From NCBI GenBank assembly GCA_004195325.1, contig SDWO01000034.1:1-38079 (forward strand): a stretch of 38,079 nt of DNA, read 5' to 3'. The notes beneath the pieces were generated by a model. That model worked only from the letters and a program-made list of their open reading frames with translations, ran no database searches and was not told the origin of the DNA. Positions 1 through 8,310 of the stretch are shown one piece after another. Origin of the DNA: Candidatus Izemoplasma acidinucleici (lineage in GTDB: Bacteria > Bacillota_I > Bacilli_A > Izemoplasmatales > Izemoplasmataceae). How positions within the stretch are numbered: position 1 is the stretch's first letter; every line of letters starts with the position of its first letter. The translations under genes were made by a program, and so were the position numbers.

Positions 1-19
1 AGATGTGTATAAGAGACAG
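1..19. other. Nextera/Tn5 mosaic-end adapter (artefact)
   Basis: The first 19 bases are exactly the Tn5 mosaic end used in Nextera tagmentation libraries, and the last 19 bases of the window are its reverse complement. This is untrimmed adapter, not genomic DNA. It truncates the minus-strand helicase gene, and the codons read through it must be ignored. Confidence 0.97.
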
Positions 20-1326
20 GAGTAAAAACTTAAATGGACAGAATGGTAATCAATACTAAAATCAAAGCCTGAGTCTTTAGTTAACTCACGGAATTGGTTT
101 AAGTATTCAACAACATTAAATTCAGTTTCGTCAGAAACATCTAGTTTTAAACTAGAGAAATCTAACGCCAAATCAAGCTCTAGCTTCTTCATTAGTGACT
201 TGTTCAAAAGCACTTCAGAGTTGTCATAAGACAATTTATAGACATTTTTGTAGTTGCTTGTTTCAATGTTTACAGGAAGAAAAACGAGTGGTGAATTAAT
301 TTCCTCATCTGGATTCTTTGGGTTTTTCCACTGAACAAAGGCTAAAGAAAGAAAAAGTATATTGATTCCTTGTTCTTCGATATGTCTTTTGGAGTTCAAA
401 TAAATCTTATCAAATCGTGACTTAAGGTCTTCTTGATTATAATTTACGTAGAATATTTTTTGTGGCTGTTTGTTTTTACTTAATATAAAATCATTCTCAT
501 CTGAACTTGTTTGAACAGTGTTTAACATATCAAAAACTGCTAAAACAGCGTCGTCTATAGTCGACAGATAGACAATGTCTAAATTATTTGTTACTTCTGC
601 CGATAGATTTTTAACTTCCTTTTTATTTCGTTTTGGGATGAATATCTTTTTTACACCTTTTTCGTAAGCAAATGATAACTTTTCTTCGATTGATGAAACA
701 GAAGTTATTTCTTGCTTCTTATTAATTCCTCCTAAAAATGCATAATCCTTAGGAATTCCTTCTCCTCGTAGCACACTAATTATCGCTAAATAAAGGGGTA
801 GTTGGTTCGAATTTATTTCTTGATCAATTTGACGCTTAAATCCTGAGAAGTTGATATTTTTATTATATATGTTGTCTTGTAAAATACTAAATTTGGTGAA
901 ATCTTTTTTAACATCTTCGTATAGTTTTTTTACAACTTCAAAATGTTTTTCTTCACCTTTTGTATTGTAAATAAGTTGGCTATCTCCATCATCAATTGTG
1001 AATTTCAGAGTTAATAAAGACGGTTTGTTTGTGGTACTTAGAATATTTACAGTTTGGATTGCTCCAATTTTTTCTAAGGATTTGTTACTAATGTGCTTAG
1101 AATCAGAAAGGAGTTTCCCATCTTTCTTTTTTCCTTCCATGCTTAAGAAAGAAAAAGGATTCTTTTTAATAACAAGATTATAAAAAGAGTCTAAATCTTC
1201 TACACTAAAGGATAAACCCTTATTAAGTGTAATTTTACTATTTATCATTCGATTATTGAATGATGTGTCTAAAAGATGGTTTCTTGCGCTTGTAATCATT
1301 GATCCAACTACTGATTTTTTCTCCAT
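20..1326 (-). CDS. DUF4011-type helicase, N-terminal part, with a nested Lon/RadA-like domain (truncated by contig end)
   Basis: An open frame runs from ATG at 1326, seven bases after GAGGTGAT, to the adapter, giving 435 genuine residues without a stop. Residues 13-62 match the start of the DUF4011 domain (LLDTSFNNRMIN, where the family has LLDLSLRNRLLN). Residues 283-435 match its later part (HIEEQGINILFLSLAFVQW, then SPLVFLPVNIE). Between them, residues about 88-262 resemble the S5-fold domain shared by Lon protease and RadA: LAIISVLRGEGIPKDYAF, then GVKKIFIPKRN. The Lon GPSAG catalytic serine motif is not visible, so the domain is probably not a protease, although a lysine in the IEEK motif is kept. 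DUF4011 proteins usually continue into SF1 helicase motors and often a Vsr/DUF559-type nuclease, and some are linked to phage defence. None of those parts is visible here. The domain assignment is by eye. Confidence 0.72.
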
Positions 1327-1417
1327 ATCAATCACCTCTATATATAGTAAAAAGAAGGAATTAACTTCCTACTTTTATTGCTAGTAATTCGTCCAAGTAA
1401 GTGTTTTTCTCTTGTTT

Positions 1418-1446
1418 ATTATATATTTTTTTAGGCAAAAACTCAA
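1418..1446 (-). promoter_or_regulatory. Promoter for the DUF4011 helicase gene
   Basis: On the minus strand TTGAGT (1446-1441) is followed after 17 bases by TATAAT (1423-1418). The untranslated leader would be about 85 bases. It is divergent from the asnS promoter, about 30 bases away. Inferred from consensus only. Confidence 0.5.
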
Positions 1447-1473
1447 TAATTAATCAAAATCGAATTTCTTTAG

Positions 1474-1501
1474 TTGACAATATATTACGATTTGGTATTA
1501 T
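1474..1501 (+). promoter_or_regulatory. Promoter of asnS T-box transcript
   Basis: TTGACA at 1474-1479 is a perfect -35 hexamer. After 16 bases comes TATTAT at 1496-1501, preceded by TGG, an extended -10. Transcription should start near 1508, just ahead of T-box stem I. Confidence 0.75.
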
Positions 1502-1507
1502 ATTGTT

Positions 1508-1731
1508 ATAAAACGTTGATTGGAAAAGTAATACTTAACACTATGCAAAGCGAGTCTAGGTTGGTGAAAGCTAGAACATAAGAAAAGTATGAATAACACC
1601 ATGAGTGATGGAAGAATTAATTAGAACCATTCGTATACCTGCGTTAAAGGTCGAGCGCTCAGAAATGAGAACTAAGGTGGTACCGCGGAAATATATTCGT
1701 CCTTAAACAGTTTGTTTAATGGCGTTTTTTT
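1508..1731 (+). promoter_or_regulatory. T-box riboswitch leader, asparagine-specific
   Basis: The leader has T-box hallmarks. In stem I, GGTGAAAG (1563-1570) is followed by an AAC triplet (1595-1597) after the AAGTAT strand, in the specifier position, with a purine after it; AAC is an asparagine codon, matching asnS downstream. The T-box core AAGGTGGTACCGCGG lies at 1674-1688. TAAGG (1673-1677) can pair with CCTTA (1701-1705) to form the antiterminator, and this excludes the terminator at 1698-1724. The core's UGGU (1678-1681) would pair with the CCA end and the discriminator base of uncharged tRNA. Uncharged tRNA-Asn should therefore allow read-through into asnS. Confidence 0.93.
1698..1731 (+). 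terminator. T-box-controlled terminator
   Basis: CGTCCTTAAAC pairs with GTTTAATGGCG with one mismatch and one G-T pair, followed by seven T (1725-1731). It shares CCTTA with the antiterminator, so the two folds exclude each other. Confidence 0.85.
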
Positions 1732-1752
1732 ATTATAAAAAGGAGGAACATT

Positions 1753-3141
1753 ATGAAATATTCAGTAAGAAAGCTATACAAGGAATACAGTGACTTAGAT
1801 CAAAAACAGATTACATTGTTTGGTTGGGTAAGAAACAATCGTGCTCAGAAGGAGTTTGGATTCATTAATTTAAATGATGGAACATTTTTTGAAACAATCC
1901 AAGTTGTTTATGAGAGTGAGTTTTTAAATAATTTTAAAGATGTTCAAAAATTCAGAGTTGGAAGCGCGATTAAAGTAGAAGGTATTTTATTGTGTACTCC
2001 TGATAGAAAACAACCATTTGAAATAAAAGCTAGATATGTTGAATTAATTGGTGATTCACAAGAGGACTATCCAATTCAACCTAAAAGACATACAAGAGAA
2101 TTCTTAAGGGAAAACGCTCATTTAAGACCTAGAACAAACTTATTTAGTGCTGTGTTTAGAGTGAGAAGTGTTTTAACACATGCAGTTCATACATTCTTTC
2201 AAGAAAGAGACTTTGTGAATTTAGCAGCACCGTTAATCACGGCTAGTGATGCTGAAGGAGCAGGAGAAACATTTAAAGTAACTACTTTAGATTTAGATAA
2301 GCCTTCTCGTACAGAAGAAGGAGAAGTTGATTACAATAAAGACTTCTTCCAAAAGAAAACAAACTTAACAGTATCTGGACAGTTAGAGGCAGAAGCTTGG
2401 GCAATGGCATTTAGAGATGTTTATACTTTTGGTCCTACATTTAGAGCTGAAAACTCAAATACAACAACGCATGCATCTGAATTTTGGATGATTGAACCAG
2501 AAATTGCCTTCGCAGATTTAAAAGATGATATGCAATTAGCTGAGGATATGGTTAAATACATTATCAAATATGTAATGGACCGTTGTCCTGAAGAAATGGC
2601 ATTCTTCAATAAATTTGTACAAAAGGGACTTTTAGATAAACTTAACAGTGTTGTAAGTAGTGCTTTTGAGATTAAAACACACAAAGAAGCAATTGAAATT
2701 TTACTTGAGTCTAACCAAAAGTTTGAAAACTTACCAAAACATGGTGAAGATTTAGCGACAGAACATGAAAAATTCTTAGTGAAGCATTTTGATGGTCCTG
2801 TATTTATTACAGATTGGCCAAAAGACATTAAAGCCTTCTATATGAGGTTAAACGATGATAATGAAACTGTAGCAGCAATGGATTTATTGGTGCCTGGTAG
2901 TGGAGAATTAATCGGTGGATCTCAACGAGAAGAGCGTTTAGACTTATTAGAAAAACGTATGGACGAAATGAATGTACCAAAAGAAGATTTATGGTGGTAT
3001 TTAGATTTACGTAAATACGGAGGATGTAAACATGCAGGGTTCGGACTTGGATTTGATAGAATGTTGATGTACTTAACTGGTGTTGAAAACATTAGAGACG
3101 TAATCCCATTCCCAAGAACACCTAGAAACTGCGAATTTTAG
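1753..3141 (+). CDS. asnS: Asparaginyl-tRNA synthetase
   Basis: Class IIb aminoacyl-tRNA synthetase that charges tRNA-Asn with asparagine in the cytoplasm. It has 462 residues, the usual length. An N-terminal OB-fold anticodon-binding domain (about residues 1-110, with [19 protein letters not shown]) is followed by the catalytic core. Motif 2 is seen as [21 protein letters not shown]-like sequence near residue 228, and motif 3 as [15 protein letters not shown] near residue 430. AENS and [12 protein letters not shown] favour AsnRS over AspRS, and the asparagine specifier in the T-box upstream agrees. The start is set by AGGAGG seven bases before the ATG. The gene is a single transcription unit ending at the terminator at 3146. 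Confidence 0.96.
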   Translation: MKYSVRKLYKEYSDLDQKQITLFGWVRNNRAQKEFGFINLNDGTFFETIQVVYESEFLNNFKDVQKFRVGSAIKVEGILLCTPDRKQPFEIKARYVELIGDSQEDYPIQPKRHTREFLRENAHLRPRTNLFSAVFRVRSVLTHAVHTFFQERDFVNLAAPLITASDAEGAGETFKVTTLDLDKPSRTEEGEVDYNKDFFQKKTNLTVSGQLEAEAWAMAFRDVYTFGPTFRAENSNTTTHASEFWMIEPEIAFADLKDDMQLAEDMVKYIIKYVMDRCPEEMAFFNKFVQKGLLDKLNSVVSSAFEIKTHKEAIEILLESNQKFENLPKHGEDLATEHEKFLVKHFDGPVFITDWPKDIKAFYMRLNDDNETVAAMDLLVPGSGELIGGSQREERLDLLEKRMDEMNVPKEDLWWYLDLRKYGGCKHAGFGLGFDRMLMYLTGVENIRDVIPFPRTPRNCEF

Positions 3142-3145
3142 TATT

Positions 3146-3176
3146 AAAAAAGGACCTTAATGGTCCTTTTCTTTTG
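3146..3176. terminator. Bidirectional terminator between asnS and the SPFH operon
   Basis: AGGACC (3151-3156) pairs with GGTCCT (3162-3167), with A-rich sequence before and T-rich sequence after. It can end both asnS and the minus-strand operon. Confidence 0.85.
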
Positions 3177-4079
3177 TTATTTTTTATCGCTTTTGAATGT
3201 TTCTGCTAAAGTTCCTGCTATACCAACCATACCAGCTAAATCAGATGGGATGATTAATTTTGTTGCTTGTCCTTTAGATACTTCAACCATAGCTTTGTAA
3301 GCTTCTAAACGTAAGAATGCTTCATCTGCTCCGGCTTTTTTGATTAAACTAATACCTTCAGCTGTTGCTGATTGTACTGTTAGAATTGCTTGTGCTTTAC
3401 CTTCAGCTTCTTTAATTCGTACTTCTTTTTCAGCTTCAGCGCGTAGAATTCTAGATTCTTTTTCACCTTCAGCGTTTAATATTGCTGATCTTTTATTACC
3501 TTCAGCTAATAAGATAGATTGACGTTTTTCACGTTCTGCACGCATTTGTTTTTCCATTGCTTCACGAATATCTTTTGGTGGAAGGATGTTTTTAACTTCA
3601 ACACGGATAATTTTAATTCCCCATGGATCCGTTGCTTCATCTAAGATGTTTCTCATTTGAGTATTGATTAAATCACGTGATGTTAATGATTGATCTAACT
3701 CTAAATCCCCGATGATATTACGTAATGTAGTTGCTGCTAAGTTTTCAATAGCTTTTAATGGACGTTCCACTCCATAAGTATATAACTTAGGATCAGTAAT
3801 CATATAGAATACCACTGTATCTATTTGCATAGTTACATTATCTTTTGTGATAACAGGTTGTGGTGGAAAATCTACAACTTTTTCTTTGATTGATACTTTT
3901 TGTTTTATACGATCAAAGAATGGAATAATCCAATGTAACCCTTGATCCAAAGTTTGGTGGTATCCTCCTAAACGTTCAATAACAACACGGTTTGCTTGTG
4001 TTACTAATGTAAACGCAATAGATACAAAAATTAATGCTACTCCTACTAAAACTAGTACGATAACTAATGCTGGTGCCAT
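3177..4079 (-). CDS. SPFH/stomatin-family membrane protein (QmcA/YbbK-like)
   Basis: A 300-residue protein with one N-terminal membrane helix (about 4-27). An SPFH/band-7 domain follows (about 28-190, with NRVVIERLGGYHQTLDQGLH and the family-typical FPPQPVITKDNVTMQIDTV). Next is a long coiled-coil rich in Ala, Glu and Lys (about 175-245) with repeated AEGEKE/AEAEKE units, then a short tail. Such proteins oligomerise into membrane microdomain scaffolds and are typically paired with NfeD proteins, as here. The start follows AAGGAGGAATTAAT. It is the last gene of the minus-strand operon that begins at 5479. Biochemical function is not known beyond scaffold or protease-partner roles reported for the family. 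Confidence 0.9.
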   Translation of the reverse strand: MAPALVIVLVLVGVALIFVSIAFTLVTQANRVVIERLGGYHQTLDQGLHWIIPFFDRIKQKVSIKEKVVDFPPQPVITKDNVTMQIDTVVFYMITDPKLYTYGVERPLKAIENLAATTLRNIIGDLELDQSLTSRDLINTQMRNILDEATDPWGIKIIRVEVKNILPPKDIREAMEKQMRAEREKRQSILLAEGNKRSAILNAEGEKESRILRAEAEKEVRIKEAEGKAQAILTVQSATAEGISLIKKAGADEAFLRLEAYKAMVEVSKGQATKLIIPSDLAGMVGIAGTLAETFKSDKK

Positions 4080-4167
4080 ATTAATTCCTCCTTATTTTTA
4101 AAACGGGTAATTAACCCCTTTATACGTCACTTGTGTTTGTGACATAATATCTCTTACAGTTCTCTTT

Positions 4168-4686
4168 TTAGCAGAGAACCCTATTAGTGCTACATCGAAT
4201 GTAAACCCAGAAGAAATGTTTCCACACTACTTCTCTACTGAATATTGTGTACCATTTAACGTTACCCGTTAATTCGATACCCATTAAACGCCTTCCAAAT
4301 GAATTTCCTTTAAGAATTAGCATATAGAAAAAGTATATTGAAACAAATGTTATAAATCCATAAGCTAGTGTCATTAAGAAATTCCGAAGAACAGCTCCGT
4401 ACTCTTCTTCATTATCAGCGATGAACTGATCATATAATTCTGCATATTTTTCATGATATACATCTTCTGTAATTAATTCTGCATCTAAATCTTCTTGTAA
4501 AGCTACACCATCGTCTGCCAAAATAGCTGTATTTGCATCGTATGTTGCAACTAAAACGTCGTAATTTTCAATACTGTCAGTGATGATTGTTCCTACAAAT
4601 AAGCTGTGCATAGTTATAACGATAAATAGTATCGGTAATGCATCAACCATATAAGAAACAATGCGCCTAGATAAATTCGCTTTCAT
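4168..4686 (-). CDS. RDD-family membrane protein, C-terminus frameshifted
   Basis: The open frame has 172 residues: a first membrane helix (about 11-33), a long acidic loop (about 40-100) and two more hydrophobic segments (about 103-130), then the RDD-like GNSFGRRLMGIEL. The last dozen residues (VYIRCSTNRVLC) do not look native. In another frame the DNA continues with SSGFTFDVALIGFSAKKRTV and RDIMSQTQV to a TAA at 4098-4100, which is a typical RDD C-terminus. A one-base shift in or near the three T at 4219-4221 would restore a protein of about 195 residues ending at 4098. This is either a real recent frameshift or a sequence error. The ATG overlaps the nfeD stop (TAATG), so the two are translationally coupled. 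RDD proteins have no single established role. Confidence 0.75.
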   Translation of the reverse strand: MKANLSRRIVSYMVDALPILFIVITMHSLFVGTIITDSIENYDVLVATYDANTAILADDGVALQEDLDAELITEDVYHEKYAELYDQFIADNEEEYGAVLRNFLMTLAYGFITFVSIYFFYMLILKGNSFGRRLMGIELTGNVKWYTIFSREVVWKHFFWVYIRCSTNRVLC

Positions 4687-5090
4687 TATTTGATACGATC
4701 AACAACAAGTTTTACGCCTTCAACAGCTAAAACTTCCACTTTCTCATCAATATCGATATCATCTTCACTAGTAGTTACAGCCATCCAGTATTTTCCATCA
4801 ATCATTTTCGTACAATTTGCAACTTTTCCAATCAGCCGGTCCGTATTTGTATGGACGACGTTGGTTTTTAAGTATTTCTTTGTTATTGGTCTTACTAAAG
4901 CAATTAACATTAACGAAGTTACAACGAATACAGTGATTTGTATCCATAAAAGCGCTCCTGCAATAGCTAAGATAAATGCGAATAATGCTCCTGCACTAAA
5001 CCAAATACTTGTAAGGTCCATTGTGTTCATCTCAATTAAAGCTGCTACAATAATTAAAACAAACCAAATAATTATTTCATATTCTATCAT
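4686..5090 (-). CDS. NfeD-like membrane protein
   Basis: A short (134-residue) NfeD protein without the protease domain of long NfeD forms. Residues 1-70 hold hydrophobic segments (EIIIWFVLIIVAALIEM, then FSAGALFAFILAIAGALLW). Residues about 80-134 form the OB-fold-like domain (LIGKVANCTKMIDGKYWMAV to the end). NfeD partners SPFH proteins, and the SPFH gene lies two genes downstream. The ribosome binding site AGGAGGA sits inside the end of the preceding gene, two bases separate the genes, and its stop overlaps the next start. The RDD gene between nfeD and the SPFH gene suggests a three-protein membrane module. Confidence 0.88.
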   Translation of the reverse strand: MIEYEIIIWFVLIIVAALIEMNTMDLTSIWFSAGALFAFILAIAGALLWIQITVFVVTSLMLIALVRPITKKYLKTNVVHTNTDRLIGKVANCTKMIDGKYWMAVTTSEDDIDIDEKVEVLAVEGVKLVVDRIK

Positions 5091-5092
5091 GG

Positions 5093-5479
5093 TTAATCCT
5101 CCTCTTTATTCAGATCTATAATTAGAGCTGAATCTTCTTTACTCCATTTAGCACTAAATTTACAAGAATTATTATTCTCGAAATTCAATTGTAGAGCATC
5201 TGAAACTTCTTTCATAAACTTCTTATTGCTAACTCTAGCATAACTAGGTTTTAGAGTGATTCTATGTCTTTTCTCTAAAGGGATAATCCCTAACTCTAAA
5301 TCCTCTTTTGATAGAGGTTTAATAGCAATACGTTTTCCTTGTAGATCTAAACCTAAAAGGATTAACTTCTTATGTGCAGTTTCAAAGTGAGAACTTGCAA
5401 CTTTGTTTAATGTAATATTAGTTTCATACAACGTTGCTATACCATCAGTAGGTTTTTTGTTTGCCCATATAAAAGCCAT
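5093..5479 (-). CDS. Unknown soluble protein, first gene of the nfeD/SPFH operon
   Basis: A 128-residue protein without membrane segment or signal peptide, rich in Lys and Glu, that I do not recognise. It has a mixed alpha/beta look: MAFIWANKKPTDGIATLY, a basic middle (KRHRITLKPSYARVSNKKF) and a strand-like acidic end (ALIIDLNKEED). It starts after GGAGGTG, has a good promoter at 5512-5540, and is tightly linked to nfeD (two-base gap, with the nfeD ribosome binding site inside its last codons). Its role is therefore probably tied to the membrane module, but nothing in the sequence tells the function. Confidence 0.8.
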   Translation of the reverse strand: MAFIWANKKPTDGIATLYETNITLNKVASSHFETAHKKLILLGLDLQGKRIAIKPLSKEDLELGIIPLEKRHRITLKPSYARVSNKKFMKEVSDALQLNFENNNSCKFSAKWSKEDSALIIDLNKEED

Positions 5480-5511
5480 TTTAACACCTCCAAATTCATT
5501 TTTATACCTTA

Positions 5512-5540
5512 ATTATACTCTGATATTATTCTATTTGCAA
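5512..5540 (-). promoter_or_regulatory. Promoter of the nfeD/SPFH operon
   Basis: On the minus strand TTGCAA (5540-5535) is followed after 17 bases by a perfect TATAAT (5517-5512). Transcription should begin near 5505, about 26 bases before the ATG. The divergent ttcA-like gene has its own TATAAT at 5583-5588. Confidence 0.7.
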
Positions 5541-5613
5541 GAAAATTATTTTTAATTATTTTTATTTCTTCGTTCCTTAATGTATAATTGGTTTACGAGA
5601 AAAAGGTGATCTT

Positions 5614-6432
5614 ATGAATGAAGTGTTAGCAAAGCAATTTGAAAAAGATATTATAAAGAAATATAGAGGCGGATTATGGAGTAAATTCATAAAAGCCATA
5701 AAGAAATATGACATGATTAAAGAAGGAGATAAAATCGCTATTGCAATGAGTGGTGGAAAAGATAGTTTACTACTAGCTAAGCTCTTTCAAGAATTACAAA
5801 AGCATCCATTAGTTAATTTTGATATAGAGTTTATAAGTATGGATCCAGGATTTAGTCCTGAGAACCTAAAAATGCATTTTGAAAATGCAGAAATGTTGGG
5901 AATCCCATTAAATATAGGGCGTTCTGATATATTTGAAATAGTAGGTAAAATAGCAAAAGATTATCCTTGCTATATGTGTGCAAGAATGAGAAGAGGATTC
6001 TTATATAACATGGCTAAAGAGAAGGGTTGCAATAAACTTGCTCTCGGACATCATTTTGATGATGTTATTGAAACTACAATGATGAATATACTGTACACGG
6101 GGTCATTTAAAACTATGTTACCTAAAATTAGAGCAAAGAACTTTGAAGGTATAGAACTAATAAGACCGATGTACATGATAAAAGAACATGATATTATCAA
6201 AATTATGAAATCAAGTAATATCGAAACTATGGACTGTGGTTGCGAGATTACTGCTTGTAGTACATCTAGTAAAAGATATCAAACTAAACTACTGATAAAG
6301 GAACTTGTTAAACAAAGTCCTGACATTGATAAGAACATCTTTAGAGCAGCAGAAAACGTACAACTTGATGGTATATATAGATGGACCAAAAATAAAAAAG
6401 AATACACACAATATGATGACTGGAACAAGTAG
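5614..6432 (+). CDS. TtcA-like tRNA thiolation enzyme (PP-loop ATPase)
   Basis: A 272-residue member of the TtcA/TilS-like PP-loop superfamily. The ATP-binding SGGKDS motif is near residue 47. The CYMCARMRRGFLY stretch gives the C-x-x-C pair, and LALGHHFDDVIETTMMN is the conserved following motif. TtcA adds sulfur to cytidine 32 of tRNA using ATP and an iron-sulfur cluster held by such cysteines. Additional cysteines near the end (MDCGCEITAC) could supply a third ligand. In low-GC Gram-positives related proteins are often only named ATP-binding protein, so the exact tRNA target is inferred. The start follows AAAAGGTGATCTT. It is a single gene with promoter TATAAT (5583-5588) and terminator at 6433. 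Confidence 0.82.
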   Translation: MNEVLAKQFEKDIIKKYRGGLWSKFIKAIKKYDMIKEGDKIAIAMSGGKDSLLLAKLFQELQKHPLVNFDIEFISMDPGFSPENLKMHFENAEMLGIPLNIGRSDIFEIVGKIAKDYPCYMCARMRRGFLYNMAKEKGCNKLALGHHFDDVIETTMMNILYTGSFKTMLPKIRAKNFEGIELIRPMYMIKEHDIIKIMKSSNIETMDCGCEITACSTSSKRYQTKLLIKELVKQSPDIDKNIFRAAENVQLDGIYRWTKNKKEYTQYDDWNK

Positions 6433-6454
6433 AAGATGCGACTGCATCTTTTTT
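6433..6454 (+). terminator. Terminator after ttcA-like gene
   Basis: AAGATGC (6433-6439) and GCATCTT (6444-6450) form a 7-bp stem with a GACT loop, followed by a T run. Confidence 0.88.
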
Positions 6455-6521
6455 CTTTGAAAACATTTTCATAGTGTATGTTAGCCATTCGCGTTATATT
6501 ATAGTAGTAGGAGTGATTATT

Positions 6522-8246
6522 ATGATAAAGGAATATTCGCAGAATAGAAGTAACGTTATAATGAATTTTAGTTTGAAGTATTGTGAGACACAAGAAGAGC
6601 TTTTGAACAGCAAAGGCTTTAAAAAGGTATTGCAAAAATACGTCTTAAATCTTGAAAAAAAAGATTTGGCTCTTTTTGACAAAGTGTCTTTGCTATGCGG
6701 AAAAACACAAGTTAATAAAACCTTTTTAGAATTATTTAAGTTACTTATTGTTTTAGATAAAAAAGAAGTAATTTTACTTAATAAATCATATAAATCTTTA
6801 TTCAAAAACAGTGATATTCTAATTGATTTTGTTGAAGGCTTATATTCACACTGGAGAAAACTTGAAAGATATGCTTTGATTCAAACAAATGAGTCAGATT
6901 CAGGTATTCAAAATGTGAATTTTGTTGAAGCAACCGATAACTTTGCCAACTTAGTGTTAAATACTTACAGACGTATTGAAGAAAGTATCTTGGGATCCCA
7001 ACATTCAGTTTATAGACAATTATCTGCCGGGATCAATGCGGGAGTTGTACTTAATAATGCAAAGAAAGAATTAAAAGGTGATTTTGAAGTGCTTGATGGA
7101 ATTTCATTTATTAAGCAAATTGTTTTAACACCACCTTTTGTTATTTATCCAAAGAAAAATAAAAGATCAGGATTGTTTGAAGAGGTATTTGAGAATCCAA
7201 TCAAAGATCTTCCGTTAAATAAATCTCATTATTTTTGTTTTCCGGCCAAGGTAGGGAAATCCCTTGCATTTGTATATTTCCATAGAAGATATATGAATCA
7301 CGGAATTAGTCTCTGTAATTTGTTTGAATTAGCCAAGCCAGAAGAGTATTTGCACAAGCAACCAAACTTAGTTTATGTATTTGGACAAAAAATAACTTCA
7401 GATAAGAAGAAAACTGTGTTTTACCAGGACAAAAAAAGTGATATTTATGTAGGTTTTACAGCTATGCATGATGAAATTGATTATTTCGGTTACATGAAAA
7501 AAATGATTTTAACATTACACAATGTAAGAATGATTAATCAGAATAAACTTCCAATTCACGGAGCTATGGTAAATGTTACTCTGAAAAATGGGAAACAAGC
7601 AAATATCGCTATTGTTGGTGATAGTGGTGCCGGGAAATCAGAAAGTTTAGAAGCCTTTCGTAAATTGTCAGGAAAATATTTGAAAGAAATCAAAATCATA
7701 TTTGATGATATGGGGACTTTTGAAGTTGAAAATTCAAAAGTATATGGGTACGGAACAGAAATCGGAGCTTTTATTAGATTGGATGATTTAGAACCAGGTT
7801 ATGCATTTAAAGAAATGGATCGAGCAATATTTATGAACCCAAATAAAATCAATTCAAGATTACTTGTTCCGGTAGCTACATACAATGACATTACCAAAGG
7901 GTATAAAGTGGATATTCTACTTTATGCGAATAATTACGAGAACAAAAGAGTACCTATTAAGATTATAAAGGACAAAGAAGAAAGTATAAGTATATTCAAA
8001 AAAGGATTAAGAAAAGCAAAGGGAACAACGACGGAAAAGGGTATAGTTGAGTCATATTTTGCTAATCCATTCGGTGTTGTACAAAGAAAAGAACAAGTAG
8101 AAATACTAATTGAAAAAGTATTTAGTAATCTATATAAAAACAAAGTTGAAGTAGGCGTTATCTATACTAAATTAGGTATTGAAGGACAAGAACAAAAAGG
8201 TCCAGAAAAAGCAGCAAAAATGCTCTTTGAATGGATAATGAATTAA
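6522..8246 (+). CDS. PEPCK/HPr-kinase-like P-loop protein
   Basis: From the ATG at 6522, seven bases after AGGAGTGA, the product has 574 residues. An upstream in-frame start at 6474 lacks a ribosome binding site and is rejected. The C-terminal half has the P-loop GDSGAGKS at 366-373, after HGAMVNVTLKNG, and IIFDDMG further on that could bind metal. This arrangement is typical of the PEP carboxykinase/HPr kinase fold. Proteins like this in Clostridia and relatives are usually labelled phosphoenolpyruvate carboxykinase. The N-terminal half (about 1-250) is helical, Lys-rich and not recognisable to me. No PEPCK active-site set can be confirmed by eye, so catalysis of the PEP/oxaloacetate reaction is uncertain, and a kinase or regulatory role is possible. 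It stands alone between two terminators. Confidence 0.7.
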   Translation: MIKEYSQNRSNVIMNFSLKYCETQEELLNSKGFKKVLQKYVLNLEKKDLALFDKVSLLCGKTQVNKTFLELFKLLIVLDKKEVILLNKSYKSLFKNSDILIDFVEGLYSHWRKLERYALIQTNESDSGIQNVNFVEATDNFANLVLNTYRRIEESILGSQHSVYRQLSAGINAGVVLNNAKKELKGDFEVLDGISFIKQIVLTPPFVIYPKKNKRSGLFEEVFENPIKDLPLNKSHYFCFPAKVGKSLAFVYFHRRYMNHGISLCNLFELAKPEEYLHKQPNLVYVFGQKITSDKKKTVFYQDKKSDIYVGFTAMHDEIDYFGYMKKMILTLHNVRMINQNKLPIHGAMVNVTLKNGKQANIAIVGDSGAGKSESLEAFRKLSGKYLKEIKIIFDDMGTFEVENSKVYGYGTEIGAFIRLDDLEPGYAFKEMDRAIFMNPNKINSRLLVPVATYNDITKGYKVDILLYANNYENKRVPIKIIKDKEESISIFKKGLRKAKGTTTEKGIVESYFANPFGVVQRKEQVEILIEKVFSNLYKNKVEVGVIYTKLGIEGQEQKGPEKAAKMLFEWIMN

Positions 8247-8267
8247 AAGCCCATTTGGGCTTTTTTT
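8246..8267 (+). terminator. Terminator after PEPCK-like gene
   Basis: AAAGCCC (8246-8252) pairs with GGGCTTT (8257-8263) around an ATTT loop, followed by T residues. The stem begins at the last base of the stop codon. Confidence 0.88.
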
Positions 8268-8310
8268 CTTGTGTGTTACAATTAGAATATATAGTTTTAA
8301 GGAGGCAATC

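Noticed and set aside
998-1183. Plus-strand 61-codon frame
   Set aside because: It lies antisense inside the continuous 435-residue DUF4011 frame, has no ribosome binding site, and its product looks random.
6474-6521. Longer start for the PEPCK-like protein
   Set aside because: No ribosome binding site before 6474, while AGGAGTGA precedes the ATG at 6522.
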